Source: Acinetobacter sp. TR3 (GTDB lineage: Bacteria > Pseudomonadota > Gammaproteobacteria > Pseudomonadales > Moraxellaceae). Taken from it: a DNA stretch of 64,000 nucleotides. The stretch's first letter is position 1, and each line of letters starts with the position of its first letter. Under the pieces are notes generated by a model. It worked only from the letters and a program-made list of their open reading frames with translations. It did no database searches and had not been told where the DNA came from. Positions 36,144 to 45,749 of the stretch are shown here, in pieces. The stretch spans positions 310,001-374,000 of the forward strand of contig NZ_CP114264.1 in the NCBI RefSeq assembly GCF_027105055.1, written 5' to 3'. A program made the translations under genes and the position numbers.

Positions 36144-39100
36144 ATGGGTATTCATGTTATTCAAAGTCAACGCCTTGAAGTGTTATTACAAGGTGTGATG
36201 GCATCAATCACCCAACCGAGTTCTTCTCCATTTCAGGTATTTAAAACTCAGCATTTTATTGTCCCTAGCCCCGCACAAGAACAATGGTTGACGCAGAAAA
36301 TTGCCGAACAACAAGGCATGACCGCCAACTATCAATTTCATCAACGCATTCGTGGTTTTCAGTGGTATGCCTATCAGCAAGTATTAGAAAATAAAGAACA
36401 AGTGCGTAAAGCCAATATTCCTCGCTTGATTTTAAAATGGCGCATTCATCAAGCTTTACAGCCTTTTATTCAACCCGAACAGAATAGCCTTGCACAAGAA
36501 CACCCTTTATATTCGATTGTGCAACGGATTTATGCTAGTGCTGATCAGTTGCAGCAAGGTACTGAAAAAAAACTTAAAAAACAAAGTATGTTGTATTGGG
36601 TGGCGGAGCAGGTTTCACAACTGTTTAATAACTACATGATTTATCGTGGTCATTGTCAACGCGGCTGCCAAAGCAATTGTACCTGTGTGGGGAATTGGCT
36701 ATCGACTTGGGGACAGAATAAAGCCTTAAATATCGAACAATTGATTGCGCCCACGGATCAACAAACTTCAGCCTTTAGCTTGCAACAAACTGAACAGTTG
36801 GAAGCTTGGCAGCGTTGGTTGTGGCAAAACTACTTTCATGATGACTTTGTTGAAATACAAAGCATTGATGCTGATTTTTGGCAGCTTCTAGAGAATCAGC
36901 AGACACGTCAGAAAGCGTTGACACAACTGCCAAGTCAGGTGATTGTATTTACGATTTTAGATTTACCGCCGAGCCAACTGCAATTTTTACGTCGTTTGGG
37001 GCAATATCTGGATGTGGTAATTTTGCACTATAACCCATCACAAGAATATTGGGCTGACAGTGTCGATCCACTCTGGAAGAAGCGTTATGACTTGGGTGTA
37101 AAAGAGCGCTATATTGCCAAACATCCCAACGCCAGCGATGCAGACATTGCTGCTTTCTTTGACAGTTTCAGTTTGGGCTTTAATGCCTTAAATCGTGAGT
37201 CTCGACATCCATTGCTGACCCGTTTGGGCAAGCAGGCACGTGACCACTTTTCGCTGTTGTCACAACTGGCAACTGGAGATGAAGGTAAATGGGTTGATGC
37301 CTTTGTAGAGCAGTTTCCTGAAACGCTACTGGGTAAAATTCAATCCGATATCTTCTATTTGGCGGAGCCACAGTTGCAGCAATATGAGCTTGCGGCAGAA
37401 GATGAATCCATTCAAATCCATGTTTGCCACTCCAGCATACGACAACTCGAAGTCTTAAAAGAGCAGTTGGTGCATTGGCTATCTCAGGCGGATGCTCAGC
37501 CACGTCGTCCAAATGACGTATTGATCTTGGCTCCGAACTTAGCTGAACTAGAGCCTTTGATCCGTAGTGTGTTCCCAGCAGTTGCCAATGAACATGAGAT
37601 ATTTTTACCTGTTAAAATTGCTGGCGTTGCGCAATTAGATGCCTTAAACGCATGGCGTGCTGTACTCGGACGTTTGCAACTGACACAAGGGCGATTTAAT
37701 CAAGATGATTTTGCGGATTGGCTCAATCTTTCCGCGACGCAACAACGTTATGGCTTGGATTATACACAGGTACAACGGATTCTGAGTTTACTCGATGATG
37801 CTGGCTTTAAGCGTGGTTTAGACGAACAACACTTAAAGCAAAGTTTGAGTGACGATGATCAAGACTATCGTTATAGTTTTAAATTTGCTTTGGACCGTTT
37901 GGCTTTAGGAATTGCTGTGCCTGCCCATGTAATGGTGCAGGATATGCTTAGTTATGCCTTGGTGCAGCCAAGTGATTTTGAACTGATAGGTATTCTGATT
38001 CAGATCTATCAAGATTTAGCAGCGCGACGAGATTGGCTGGTGGCACATGAGCAAGGACAGCGTTTGCCTGTTGAGGTATGGTTGCAACGGATCAAACAGG
38101 ATGTACAAGAGTTTGAACAAGCCGATGTGGTGGCATTAAAAGCAATCCGTGAAATTATTCAGAAGCAGGAGCGGATGCTGACTCTGGCCAGCTATTATGA
38201 CGATGCAGAAATGCAGTTGCGCCAAATTACCTTACCTTTGCCTTATATTATTGAAGAAATTCAGCGCACATTGGAAAGTCAGTCTGCGCAAGTTGAACCG
38301 ACAGGACAAATTACCTTTAGTCAGATTGGACAAATTCGCCCGATTCCTTATCGTTTGATCGTGATGTTGAACTTGGATACAGGTAAATTTCCAAATCGGG
38401 ACAGTCATATTCCGTTTGACTTGATGGATGCACTACGTCAGCAATTAGGTGATCGCTCTCGTTTGGAAGATGATCAGGGAGCATTTTTAGATGCAGTCCT
38501 GCTGGCGCAAGAACAAGTTTGGTTGTTTTATAATGGCTTTGATCTTAATGATGGCGAAGTCAGAGAACCATCCAGTGTGTTGCAGGGCTTCCGCGAGCAT
38601 TTGGCTTTGATTGTAAAACCGACTAGCGGCGAAGATAGTCTTCCTTTATCAGAAGTGGATTTAGCTGGATTGTATGCATTACAAATCCCGCCACAGCTTT
38701 ATCCACTGTATCATTTACATCGGTTACAGCCTTTTGATCCACTCGGCTTTGTTTCGAATCGGCCTGTGCGCTTCCAAGACCAATGGTTTAAGGTCGCCTC
38801 ACAGATTCAGCAGGTGAAGGGTGAGCGACAGGCGTGGGCCAATATCACCTATCCCGTTGAACAAAATGAAATGATTATTTTGGAGAGTCAGCAATGGATT
38901 CAGGATATTAGTTTCCCTGCACGGTTGTATTTAAAGACCTTGGGTGTGGAAAATTTAACTGCACAAGCATCGCTTGATCAAGCTGAACCGTTATTACTCG
39001 ATGGTCTCGGTAAATATGCCATTCGGTATTTTTTACAGCAGCAGGATGAGTCGATATCACCGAGTATTTTGCAAGATCAGTTGCCCGTTGGCAAAGTTCA

Positions 39101-39782
39101 GCACAGTGCTTGGCAGCAAAGTCGCTTAGAGCAGCAACGCTTGTCGGAACGCTTGCAGCAGTATGCCCCAGCGCCGACTGAAACCACGCAACGGGTTTGG
39201 CGGGTCTCGAAACAATTACAAATCGCCTGTGTGACCCCGAAACAACTGAGCCAAGATTGGGTCAGTTTGGATGCTTCCAGTGCACGTGCCAAGCGCTTTG
39301 CCAAAGTCTGGCTGGAATACTTGCTTTGGTTGGTGGTATTGAATAGTGAGACTGTCACAACGAAGCGCCGAATTGTGGTGTTTAGCGATCAGACGGTGAT
39401 TTGTGAAGGATTAAATTCACAACAGGCACAGCATTATTTAAATGCATGGTTACAGCTTTGGCACGATGCACAGCAGCAGCCTGTGGTTTTGCCTGCAGCC
39501 TTAGTATTAAAGCCACTAGAAAAGGGCAAACAATATGAATGGATTGAGCTGGATTCAACTCAGATGTTAACTGAAGACAGTCAAAAGCAAGTCTTGAAGG
39601 ACTGGAATGATACGGGGGATTTCTCGGGTTTTGATATGACCCAGAATGAAGCTTGTAAATTGCACCGTGATTGGCAATTCATTTTGCAGGAACAAGATGC
39701 AACCGCTTTATTACAATATGCCTGTGATCATTATTCTTATGATTTGTATCAACCGATTTTTGAATTTTTACGGGTGGAGTAA
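36144..39782 (+). CDS. recC: Exodeoxyribonuclease V subunit gamma (RecC)
   Basis: Chi-recognising, fork-splitting subunit of RecBCD. It is 1212 residues. HFIVPSPAQEQWLTQKIAEQ near the start is the conserved RecC opening; inactive helicase folds follow. QIGQIRPIPYRLIVMLNLDTGKFP (about 730-755) and FDLMDALRQQLGDRSRLEDDQ are strongly conserved RecC blocks. Slightly longer than the E. coli protein (1122). recB begins 3 bp after the stop, so the two are one operon. Confidence 0.95.
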   Translation: MGIHVIQSQRLEVLLQGVMASITQPSSSPFQVFKTQHFIVPSPAQEQWLTQKIAEQQGMTANYQFHQRIRGFQWYAYQQVLENKEQVRKANIPRLILKWRIHQALQPFIQPEQNSLAQEHPLYSIVQRIYASADQLQQGTEKKLKKQSMLYWVAEQVSQLFNNYMIYRGHCQRGCQSNCTCVGNWLSTWGQNKALNIEQLIAPTDQQTSAFSLQQTEQLEAWQRWLWQNYFHDDFVEIQSIDADFWQLLENQQTRQKALTQLPSQVIVFTILDLPPSQLQFLRRLGQYLDVVILHYNPSQEYWADSVDPLWKKRYDLGVKERYIAKHPNASDADIAAFFDSFSLGFNALNRESRHPLLTRLGKQARDHFSLLSQLATGDEGKWVDAFVEQFPETLLGKIQSDIFYLAEPQLQQYELAAEDESIQIHVCHSSIRQLEVLKEQLVHWLSQADAQPRRPNDVLILAPNLAELEPLIRSVFPAVANEHEIFLPVKIAGVAQLDALNAWRAVLGRLQLTQGRFNQDDFADWLNLSATQQRYGLDYTQVQRILSLLDDAGFKRGLDEQHLKQSLSDDDQDYRYSFKFALDRLALGIAVPAHVMVQDMLSYALVQPSDFELIGILIQIYQDLAARRDWLVAHEQGQRLPVEVWLQRIKQDVQEFEQADVVALKAIREIIQKQERMLTLASYYDDAEMQLRQITLPLPYIIEEIQRTLESQSAQVEPTGQITFSQIGQIRPIPYRLIVMLNLDTGKFPNRDSHIPFDLMDALRQQLGDRSRLEDDQGAFLDAVLLAQEQVWLFYNGFDLNDGEVREPSSVLQGFREHLALIVKPTSGEDSLPLSEVDLAGLYALQIPPQLYPLYHLHRLQPFDPLGFVSNRPVRFQDQWFKVASQIQQVKGERQAWANITYPVEQNEMIILESQQWIQDISFPARLYLKTLGVENLTAQASLDQAEPLLLDGLGKYAIRYFLQQQDESISPSILQDQLPVGKVQHSAWQQSRLEQQRLSERLQQYAPAPTETTQRVWRVSKQLQIACVTPKQLSQDWVSLDASSARAKRFAKVWLEYLLWLVVLNSETVTTKRRIVVFSDQTVICEGLNSQQAQHYLNAWLQLWHDAQQQPVVLPAALVLKPLEKGKQYEWIELDSTQMLTEDSQKQVLKDWNDTGDFSGFDMTQNEACKLHRDWQFILQEQDATALLQYACDHYSYDLYQPIFEFLRVE

Positions 39783-39785
39783 GAC

Positions 39786-42700
39786 ATGAACTCAAAGTAC
39801 CCAGTGTCTTATCAGCCGATTAGTGATATTCAATTTGAAGGGCTGCATTTAATCGAAGCCTCAGCAGGAACGGGGAAAACCTATACACTTTCTAGTTTGA
39901 TGGTGCGGATTTTCTTAGAAAAATATCTACCCAATCAGGTGATTGCCACCACCTTTACCCGTGCTGCTGCAGCAGAACTGAAAACGCGTATCCGTTTGCG
40001 TCTGGTCGAAATCCTTGAGTTTTTAGAGCCTTTCCGTGATGTATTGGCACAAGATATTCAGGCCAAGGCATTACAAGAGTCTGATCCCTTAAAACAACAG
40101 GTCTTACAAAACTTTGCGCCACGAATTGCCTATGCCTGTGAACGGCTAAAATTGGTCATCGATCAATTGGATGAATTATTTGTTGGAACCTTGGACAGTT
40201 TTAGCCAAAAGCTATTGCGTGAGTTTGCCTTTGAAAGTGGCAAAATTGAACGCGCAGAAATTACTGAGGATGCCAAAAGCTACACCCGTCAATTGATTCA
40301 TGATGTGTTGCGGGAATGGATTCAGACCCAACCCCAGCAAGTGATCAATGCGATGTATAGCGTGGGTGGACTGAAGAGTGTCGATCATTTTGTCGGGATG
40401 GTGGAAAGCTCGCTGAATTTTAGTTCGGCACAATTTAAACTGCCTGTCATGCCTGAAATTGAGTTGGATCAGTTGCAGCAGTGGCAACAGCAAGCGCAGC
40501 AGATTGACCTGAGCAGCTTGGCTGAATACTTTCAGTTAGAGGGCGCCTATTATGCACATATCAATGGTGCTTCTTTCCGTAACAATGCCTTTCATAAACT
40601 GTTTACAGAATCCTTGCCACCATTATTAACTGCACTCAACAGTCCTGAGAATATACAGATCTTTGATGCCTATTTTGCCGATGCACGTGATGCGGTATTT
40701 AAGTTTTTAGACAAACTCGAAGCACAAAAAATTTTTAAGAAATGTCCTGCGGAAATTGCCGAAGGCTTCTATCAACATCCATGCGTGCTGCAACTGCAAA
40801 AGCTGTTTCAAGCTGTACAGCAGACTCAGCAAGAATTTGAGCAGTTACAGGTCTATTTAAAAGCTTATTTGTGTGTTGAAGTCAAAAAGCGTTTGCCGCA
40901 AATGTTACAGCAAAAAGGGGAGACCACCTTTGCTCAGCAAATTAAGACGTTGTCTGAAGCTTTAAAAGGTGAGCAAGGACAATCTTTTGCGGTATTTGTA
41001 CAGTCACGCTATCCATTGATTCTGGTGGATGAGTTTCAGGATAGCAACCAAGACCAAGACGATATGTTGGCCAGTATCTGGCGCCATCCGCAGCGTTACC
41101 AAAAAGGCTGCATGATTATGGTGGGCGACCGTAAGCAGGCGATTTATGGTTTCCGTGGCGGAGATATGTTGACCTTCCTGAATGCCTATCAGGATATTAT
41201 GGCCAAACAGGGGCGTGAGTATAAGTTGGTACATAACCACCGTTCGGTGAAAGAGCTGGTTGAAGTGGTGGATGTGCTATTTCAGCGCCAGATCGATTTT
41301 GGTGAGCAGGTCAGCTATGACCCGATTCAATCGGGTTCACGTCCGCACCCTGCCTTGATTGAAAATGCCCAACCCAATCCAATGCCTTTACGCTGGTTGC
41401 ATTTGCAAGAGGGCAATGAACAGGCCACACAAGTGGCGTGGCAGATTCAGCACTTACTCAATCAATCGTATTTAAAGCAATTGTACTTAGAAGGTGATGT
41501 CCCGACTGCGATTGATGAAGATGATATTGCTATTCTTTCGCGTAGCCATCGCCAACTGGATGAAGTGCAATATGTATTGGAACGTATGGGAATTCGGGTC
41601 AACCGACCGTCGAAACGTAGTGTGTTTGATTCCCCCATTGCACAGGATGTGGGGGCCTTATTGACGGCGTTGCTTCATCCTTATGACGAAGCCAAGCTCA
41701 AACGGGCTTTGCTCAGCCGTTTATTTGGCTTTGATCTGGCTCGACTGTTGGCCTTAGAACAAAGTGCAGCAGGCTTGAGTGATTATATTCAGCAGTTTGA
41801 TGACATACGTGAAATGTGGCTGAATCAGGGCTTTTTATCCGCGTGGCAGCGCTGCTTAAATCAGTTTGGTCTTTGGCAGCAACTGGTGGCCACACAAAGT
41901 AAAGACAATGAGCGTGCCGTGGTGAATCTACGCCACCTCACTGATCTCTTGAGTCAGCACAGTGAACATGTACAAGGGATGCAAAACCTGTATCACTGGT
42001 ATTTAAAACAATTAAATTCACCAAGTGATCGCGATTGGGAGCTTGAACACAAGCTGTCCAGTGAAGCGGGTGTGCAACTGATGACCATTCATCAGTCCAA
42101 AGGCTTAGAGTTTAAAATCGTCTTTTTACTGGGGGCGAATAAGGCCTTTACTGAAGTACAGAAAACACTGAATTTTTCTACCACTGAAATCCAGTTGCCT
42201 GAGACAGGCCAAATATGGACGCAACGGGTGGTAGCAGTGGCGGATAAAAATTTTTTACAGCAAACTGAGCTGGATCAACATCAGCAACGCGCTTTAGCGG
42301 AACAAAATCGTTTGTGGTATGTGGCACTGACGCGTGCCAGTCACCGTGTTTATGCCGTGTTTGAACCGGGAAAAGGCGATAAGAATAAGTTTTCAGGTTT
42401 GGCTTTTTGGAAGAATCAGGGCGATCACTTTCAACATCCCTATAGTGCCGATGCTGTGCTGATCTTAGCGCGACCACAAGCCTTACAGATGCAACAAACT
42501 CAACAACAGCGCGTACTGTTGGCCCAAGCATTGCCGACACAACGTTTTTATGCACGCGGAAAAACCAGTTTTAGCTATTTGGCACAACATTTAAAGCACA
42601 AAGCGACTCGGGCTGATCGCTTGGCTAATATCGATACCGATTTTGAGCAAGCAGAAGATGAGTTGAATCTTGCAGAATTGGAAAATAAAGCCACGTCCCA

Positions 42701-43499
42701 GCCGATTGCCTGGATTAAACAGTATTTCCCGAAAGGGACTTTGGCGGGCAATTTCTTACATGAGATTTTTGAGCAGATTGATTTTCAGCAACCCCACATG
42801 TGGGTAGAAGAAATTCGCCGTCGTTTTAAAAATACCTATCAAAGTTTATGGTCAGAGCTACTATTTCAATATCAACAGCATTTCTCTGAACAAGAAAATG
42901 CTGAGCAGCAACTCTATCAATGGATTGCTGATTGGCTTAGTAAAGTATTACACACGCCACTGAATCAGGGTTTTCAGTTAAAGCAATTAGTTGCAGGACA
43001 ATATCTGTCGGAATGTCCATTTTATTTGGCGTTATCTGATCGAGTGCTGGCGATGCAGCGTGTACAGCAGCTATTTGAGGAATATGGCATCGAAATGCCT
43101 GAGTTACTTGAAGCTAAATCTGCCCGTTATTTAAATGGTTCAATCGATTTAGTCTACTTCGATGGACAGCGTTACCATATTGCCGATTATAAGAGTAATT
43201 ATTTGGGGGCAGCGCAACTGGATTATCAGCCTGCTCAGATTGCAGAAAGTATGTCGCTGTCGAGCTATTGGTTACAAGCCGCTTTATATTTAGTGGCATT
43301 GCATCGTTATCTGTCAGTCAAATTGCAGGATTATGATATGCAACTGCATTTGGGTGGCGCATCTTATTTGTATTTGCGCGGCATGAATGGGCAGACGCAG
43401 CAGGGTTATTTTTACTGGAAACCTGAGGATGAGTTTATTTTACGCTTAGATGCGATTCTTGGATATTTCGCTGAGGATAAAGCAGGAAAAATAGTGTAG
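39786..43499 (+). CDS. recB: Exodeoxyribonuclease V subunit beta (RecB)
   Basis: 3'-5' helicase and nuclease of RecBCD. It is 1237 residues. Walker A EASAGTGKTYTL at about 24-35; motif II LVDEFQDSN; motif III GDRKQAIYGFRGGD; motif V TIHQSKGLEFK; motif VI RLWYVALTRAS. The C-terminal nuclease domain keeps its catalytic core GSIDLVYFDGQRYHIADYKSN (Asp, Asp and Lys), so nuclease activity is expected. GGAG lies 6 nt before the ATG. Confidence 0.96.
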   Translation: MNSKYPVSYQPISDIQFEGLHLIEASAGTGKTYTLSSLMVRIFLEKYLPNQVIATTFTRAAAAELKTRIRLRLVEILEFLEPFRDVLAQDIQAKALQESDPLKQQVLQNFAPRIAYACERLKLVIDQLDELFVGTLDSFSQKLLREFAFESGKIERAEITEDAKSYTRQLIHDVLREWIQTQPQQVINAMYSVGGLKSVDHFVGMVESSLNFSSAQFKLPVMPEIELDQLQQWQQQAQQIDLSSLAEYFQLEGAYYAHINGASFRNNAFHKLFTESLPPLLTALNSPENIQIFDAYFADARDAVFKFLDKLEAQKIFKKCPAEIAEGFYQHPCVLQLQKLFQAVQQTQQEFEQLQVYLKAYLCVEVKKRLPQMLQQKGETTFAQQIKTLSEALKGEQGQSFAVFVQSRYPLILVDEFQDSNQDQDDMLASIWRHPQRYQKGCMIMVGDRKQAIYGFRGGDMLTFLNAYQDIMAKQGREYKLVHNHRSVKELVEVVDVLFQRQIDFGEQVSYDPIQSGSRPHPALIENAQPNPMPLRWLHLQEGNEQATQVAWQIQHLLNQSYLKQLYLEGDVPTAIDEDDIAILSRSHRQLDEVQYVLERMGIRVNRPSKRSVFDSPIAQDVGALLTALLHPYDEAKLKRALLSRLFGFDLARLLALEQSAAGLSDYIQQFDDIREMWLNQGFLSAWQRCLNQFGLWQQLVATQSKDNERAVVNLRHLTDLLSQHSEHVQGMQNLYHWYLKQLNSPSDRDWELEHKLSSEAGVQLMTIHQSKGLEFKIVFLLGANKAFTEVQKTLNFSTTEIQLPETGQIWTQRVVAVADKNFLQQTELDQHQQRALAEQNRLWYVALTRASHRVYAVFEPGKGDKNKFSGLAFWKNQGDHFQHPYSADAVLILARPQALQMQQTQQQRVLLAQALPTQRFYARGKTSFSYLAQHLKHKATRADRLANIDTDFEQAEDELNLAELENKATSQPIAWIKQYFPKGTLAGNFLHEIFEQIDFQQPHMWVEEIRRRFKNTYQSLWSELLFQYQQHFSEQENAEQQLYQWIADWLSKVLHTPLNQGFQLKQLVAGQYLSECPFYLALSDRVLAMQRVQQLFEEYGIEMPELLEAKSARYLNGSIDLVYFDGQRYHIADYKSNYLGAAQLDYQPAQIAESMSLSSYWLQAALYLVALHRYLSVKLQDYDMQLHLGGASYLYLRGMNGQTQQGYFYWKPEDEFILRLDAILGYFAEDKAGKIV

Positions 43500-43537
43500 A
43501 TAAAATAGATGATTTTAGATTAAACAAAAACTTATCA

Positions 43538-43609
43538 TGTGGATAAGAGTGTTTATAACCTTGTGGACAAGCGTGTGGGTAAGTTTGAGGATAACTCTGT
43601 GGATAAGCT
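43538..43609 (+). repeat. Six-unit 12-bp tandem repeat of DnaA-box-like sequence at the recD start
   Basis: Units begin at 43538, 43550, 43562, 43574, 43586 and 43598, exactly 12 bp apart. The first nine bases are TGTGGATAA, TGTTTATAA, TGTGGACAA, TGTGGGTAA, TGAGGATAA and TGTGGATAA. TGTGGATAA is the complement of the DnaA box TTATCCACA; units 1 and 6 are perfect, units 3-5 have one mismatch, unit 2 has two. All lie in the same orientation. In the recD frame the units encode four-residue repeats of the VDKx kind. Confidence 0.85.
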
Positions 43610-45344
43610 AATCAGTGGTCAGTCAGAACAAATGACTTGGTTGAATATGTGGAGTAACTACCTCACACAAGCACCCTTTTCTCAGTCTGCTCAAGCAGTT
43701 AACGCTGCGCATATTTTACAGCAATTGGTTGAAGCCAGCTTGCAAGGTGACAGTTGTATCGAAGTCGATACGACACAGCTTGAAGCATTGGGTGATTTGG
43801 CTGTTTCTAGCGAAATCGCAACCACACAGGTTGCCCCATGTGTCTATGATCAGCAGGGCTTGGCATTATACCGATATTGGTACTTAGAGCAACGCCTTGC
43901 ACAGCAGATTTGTCGATTAAAGCGACAAACGATTCAGGTTGTTGATACCGAACATTATCAAGACTTACTCAGTGATGAACACCAGCAGGCTGCACTGAAA
44001 ATGGTGTTGCAACAAGGTCTGAGCATTATTACCGGCGGGCCAGGGACAGGTAAAACCTATACTTTGGCACGTATTATTGCAGCCCTCAACCAGACCATAC
44101 CTGATATTCGTATTGCCATGGCAGCACCGACAGGCAAAGCCGCACAGCGTATGCAGGAAGCATTACAAAACTCTTTTAATGATCCAAAATTATTGCAATC
44201 AGGGCTCATCACCGATGAGTTGCGTAATCAAACCACACAGACCTTGCACCGTTTACTGGGCATGGGCAATCGACAAATACCACGCTTTCATCTCAAACAA
44301 CCTCTGCCATATGACGTGATTGTGGTGGATGAAGCCTCAATGCTGGATTTAAATTTGGCAACTCTGTTATTTGAAGCTGTTCCAGATCAATGCCGACTTA
44401 TTTTGCTCGGTGATGCCAATCAGTTGGCTTCGGTTGATGTCGGCTCGGTTTTGGCTGATTTACAGCAAGTACAGGGATTGGCTGAAAACCGAGTCCAGCT
44501 ACAGACTAGCCGCCGTTTTTCTGGTGAAGCCAAGATTGGGCAATTCGCACGATTTATTCAGGCACAGCAAACTGTAAGTAATCCCGATTTAGTCTTATCA
44601 AAACTAGAGATGGACATTGTTCCTGCTGCACCTTTGCAAACAATTTCCTTGAGTAAGGATATGCCAGACCTGATTCAGCTGGAATATTTACCCGAGCAAC
44701 AGCAGGTTGATGTTGAGCCTTATCAGCAGAAGCTAATGGCAGGATTTCACGGCTATATCGAGGCTTTAAAACATTATATACAGGCAGATGAGTCTGCTGA
44801 GCAAATCCAGCATGTGGTTCAAGCCTTTGATGATTATCGAATCTTAACGGCAGTTCGACATGGGTCATTGGGGATTGAGCAACTGAATCGTTATGCGGGG
44901 CATTGGCTCAATCAGCAACTCAAACAAATCGCTGTTGGAGACTGGTATATCGGACGTCCTGTCATGATGACCTATAATGACTATCAGCTTGGAATTTCTA
45001 ATGGTGATATCGGCATCTGTTTTAAGCATCGCACTCAGTCACAACAATTCGAAGTCTTTTTCCCGAGCTTAAATAAATGGATTGCAGCGCACCGACTCCC
45101 ACGCAGTATGCAAACCGCTTTTGCTTTAACCATTCATAAATCACAAGGTTCGGAATTTACCCATACTGCGATTGTTTTAGATGCACATGCCGAGAAACTA
45201 TTGAGTCAGGAATTGATTTATACCGCAGTGACACGTGCTAAAAAAGTAGTGAGTATTCTGGCTGATCGGAAGGCATTACAACAGTCATTGATTACTAGAA
45301 CCGTTCGTCGTAGTGGTTTAGTGCAAAAGATCAATTTAGGGTGA
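43539..45344 (+). CDS. recD: Exodeoxyribonuclease V subunit alpha (RecD)
   Basis: 5'-3' helicase of RecBCD. It is 601 residues from GTG 43539. Walker A ITGGPGTGKTYTLARI at about 165-180; PTGKAAQRMQEAL; motif II VVDEASMLD; motif III LLGDANQLASVD; motif V/VI region ALTIHKSQGSEFTH and LIYTAVTRAKK. The first 31 residues come from the 12-bp repeat array and following bases. Homology clearly begins near MTWLNMWSNYL, so the true start may be ATG 43632; neither start has a good ribosome site. It ends 32 bp before the GacA-type site. Confidence 0.93.
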   Translation: MDKSVYNLVDKRVGKFEDNSVDKLISGQSEQMTWLNMWSNYLTQAPFSQSAQAVNAAHILQQLVEASLQGDSCIEVDTTQLEALGDLAVSSEIATTQVAPCVYDQQGLALYRYWYLEQRLAQQICRLKRQTIQVVDTEHYQDLLSDEHQQAALKMVLQQGLSIITGGPGTGKTYTLARIIAALNQTIPDIRIAMAAPTGKAAQRMQEALQNSFNDPKLLQSGLITDELRNQTTQTLHRLLGMGNRQIPRFHLKQPLPYDVIVVDEASMLDLNLATLLFEAVPDQCRLILLGDANQLASVDVGSVLADLQQVQGLAENRVQLQTSRRFSGEAKIGQFARFIQAQQTVSNPDLVLSKLEMDIVPAAPLQTISLSKDMPDLIQLEYLPEQQQVDVEPYQQKLMAGFHGYIEALKHYIQADESAEQIQHVVQAFDDYRILTAVRHGSLGIEQLNRYAGHWLNQQLKQIAVGDWYIGRPVMMTYNDYQLGISNGDIGICFKHRTQSQQFEVFFPSLNKWIAAHRLPRSMQTAFALTIHKSQGSEFTHTAIVLDAHAEKLLSQELIYTAVTRAKKVVSILADRKALQQSLITRTVRRSGLVQKINLG

Positions 45345-45375
45345 TTATGAACTTATTCTTTAAAATTCACTGTTT

Positions 45376-45393
45376 TGTAAGTAAAAGCTTACA
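45376..45393 (+). promoter_or_regulatory. GacA upstream activating sequence (UAS)
   Basis: TGTAAG-TAAAAG-CTTACA is an exact match to the TGTAAG-N6-CTTACA site that the response regulator GacA binds ahead of rsmX/Y/Z genes in pseudomonads. It lies about 60 bp before the predicted RNA start, the spacing expected for that class. Acinetobacter encodes GacS/GacA, though not in this window. Confidence 0.8.
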
Positions 45394-45446
45394 CGAATTC
45401 GAGATATTGTCGCTAGAGTGAAATAACTGTTTTTGAGATCATGTAC

Positions 45447-45602
45447 ACACAAAGAGCCTAGCAAGGAAAGCTAGGTAAATCGCACAAATATAATAATAAA
45501 GTCAATGAGACAGCGAACTTACAGTGAGGTAAGTGATAAAAGAGGAAACTTACAGCCGCTAAGCCTTGTAGTTTTGGGAGAGACTACAGGGCTTTTTTAT
45601 TT
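45447..45602 (+). ncRNA. Candidate Rsm/Csr-type regulatory RNA (CsrA/RsmA sponge)
   Basis: A predicted RNA of about 155 nt; the 5' end is estimated from the distance to the GacA site. Hairpin 1: CCTAGC/GCTAGG with loop AAGGAAA (45457-45475). Hairpin 2: ACTTAC/GTAAGT with loop AGTGAG (45517-45534). An alternative hairpin pairs the same GTAAGT with a second ACTTAC (45548-45553) and puts GGA (45544-45546) in its loop. The terminator hairpin loop contains GGGA. Three GGA motifs, each able to sit in a loop, are the CsrA/RsmA-binding pattern. No frame of convincing coding quality occurs here. The call is inferred from architecture; expression and binding are untested. Confidence 0.72.
45561..45602 (+). 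terminator. Intrinsic terminator of the Rsm-like RNA
   Basis: AAGCCTTGTAGT (45561-45572) pairs with ACTACAGGGCTT (45583-45594), 12 bp with one G.U, around a 10-nt loop containing GGGAG. TTTTTTATTTTT follows. Confidence 0.9.
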
Positions 45603-45749
45603 TTAATCTTACTAATGTCATGATAATTATTGTATTTATTTTAATCAAAATGATTTTAATGAAGAATATCTACCTCTGACTGTGTGAAGCAAACATTAAT
45701 TTTTCTATAAAAGCTTTGAACCAAAAGTTTAAATTAAAAATATGATTGT

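Noticed and set aside
43538..43609. The DnaA-box array as a chromosomal replication origin
   Set aside because: No dnaA, dnaN, gyrB, parAB or AT-rich unwinding element is nearby, and it sits inside the recBCD operon. A regulatory or titration role, or a plain tandem repeat, fits better.
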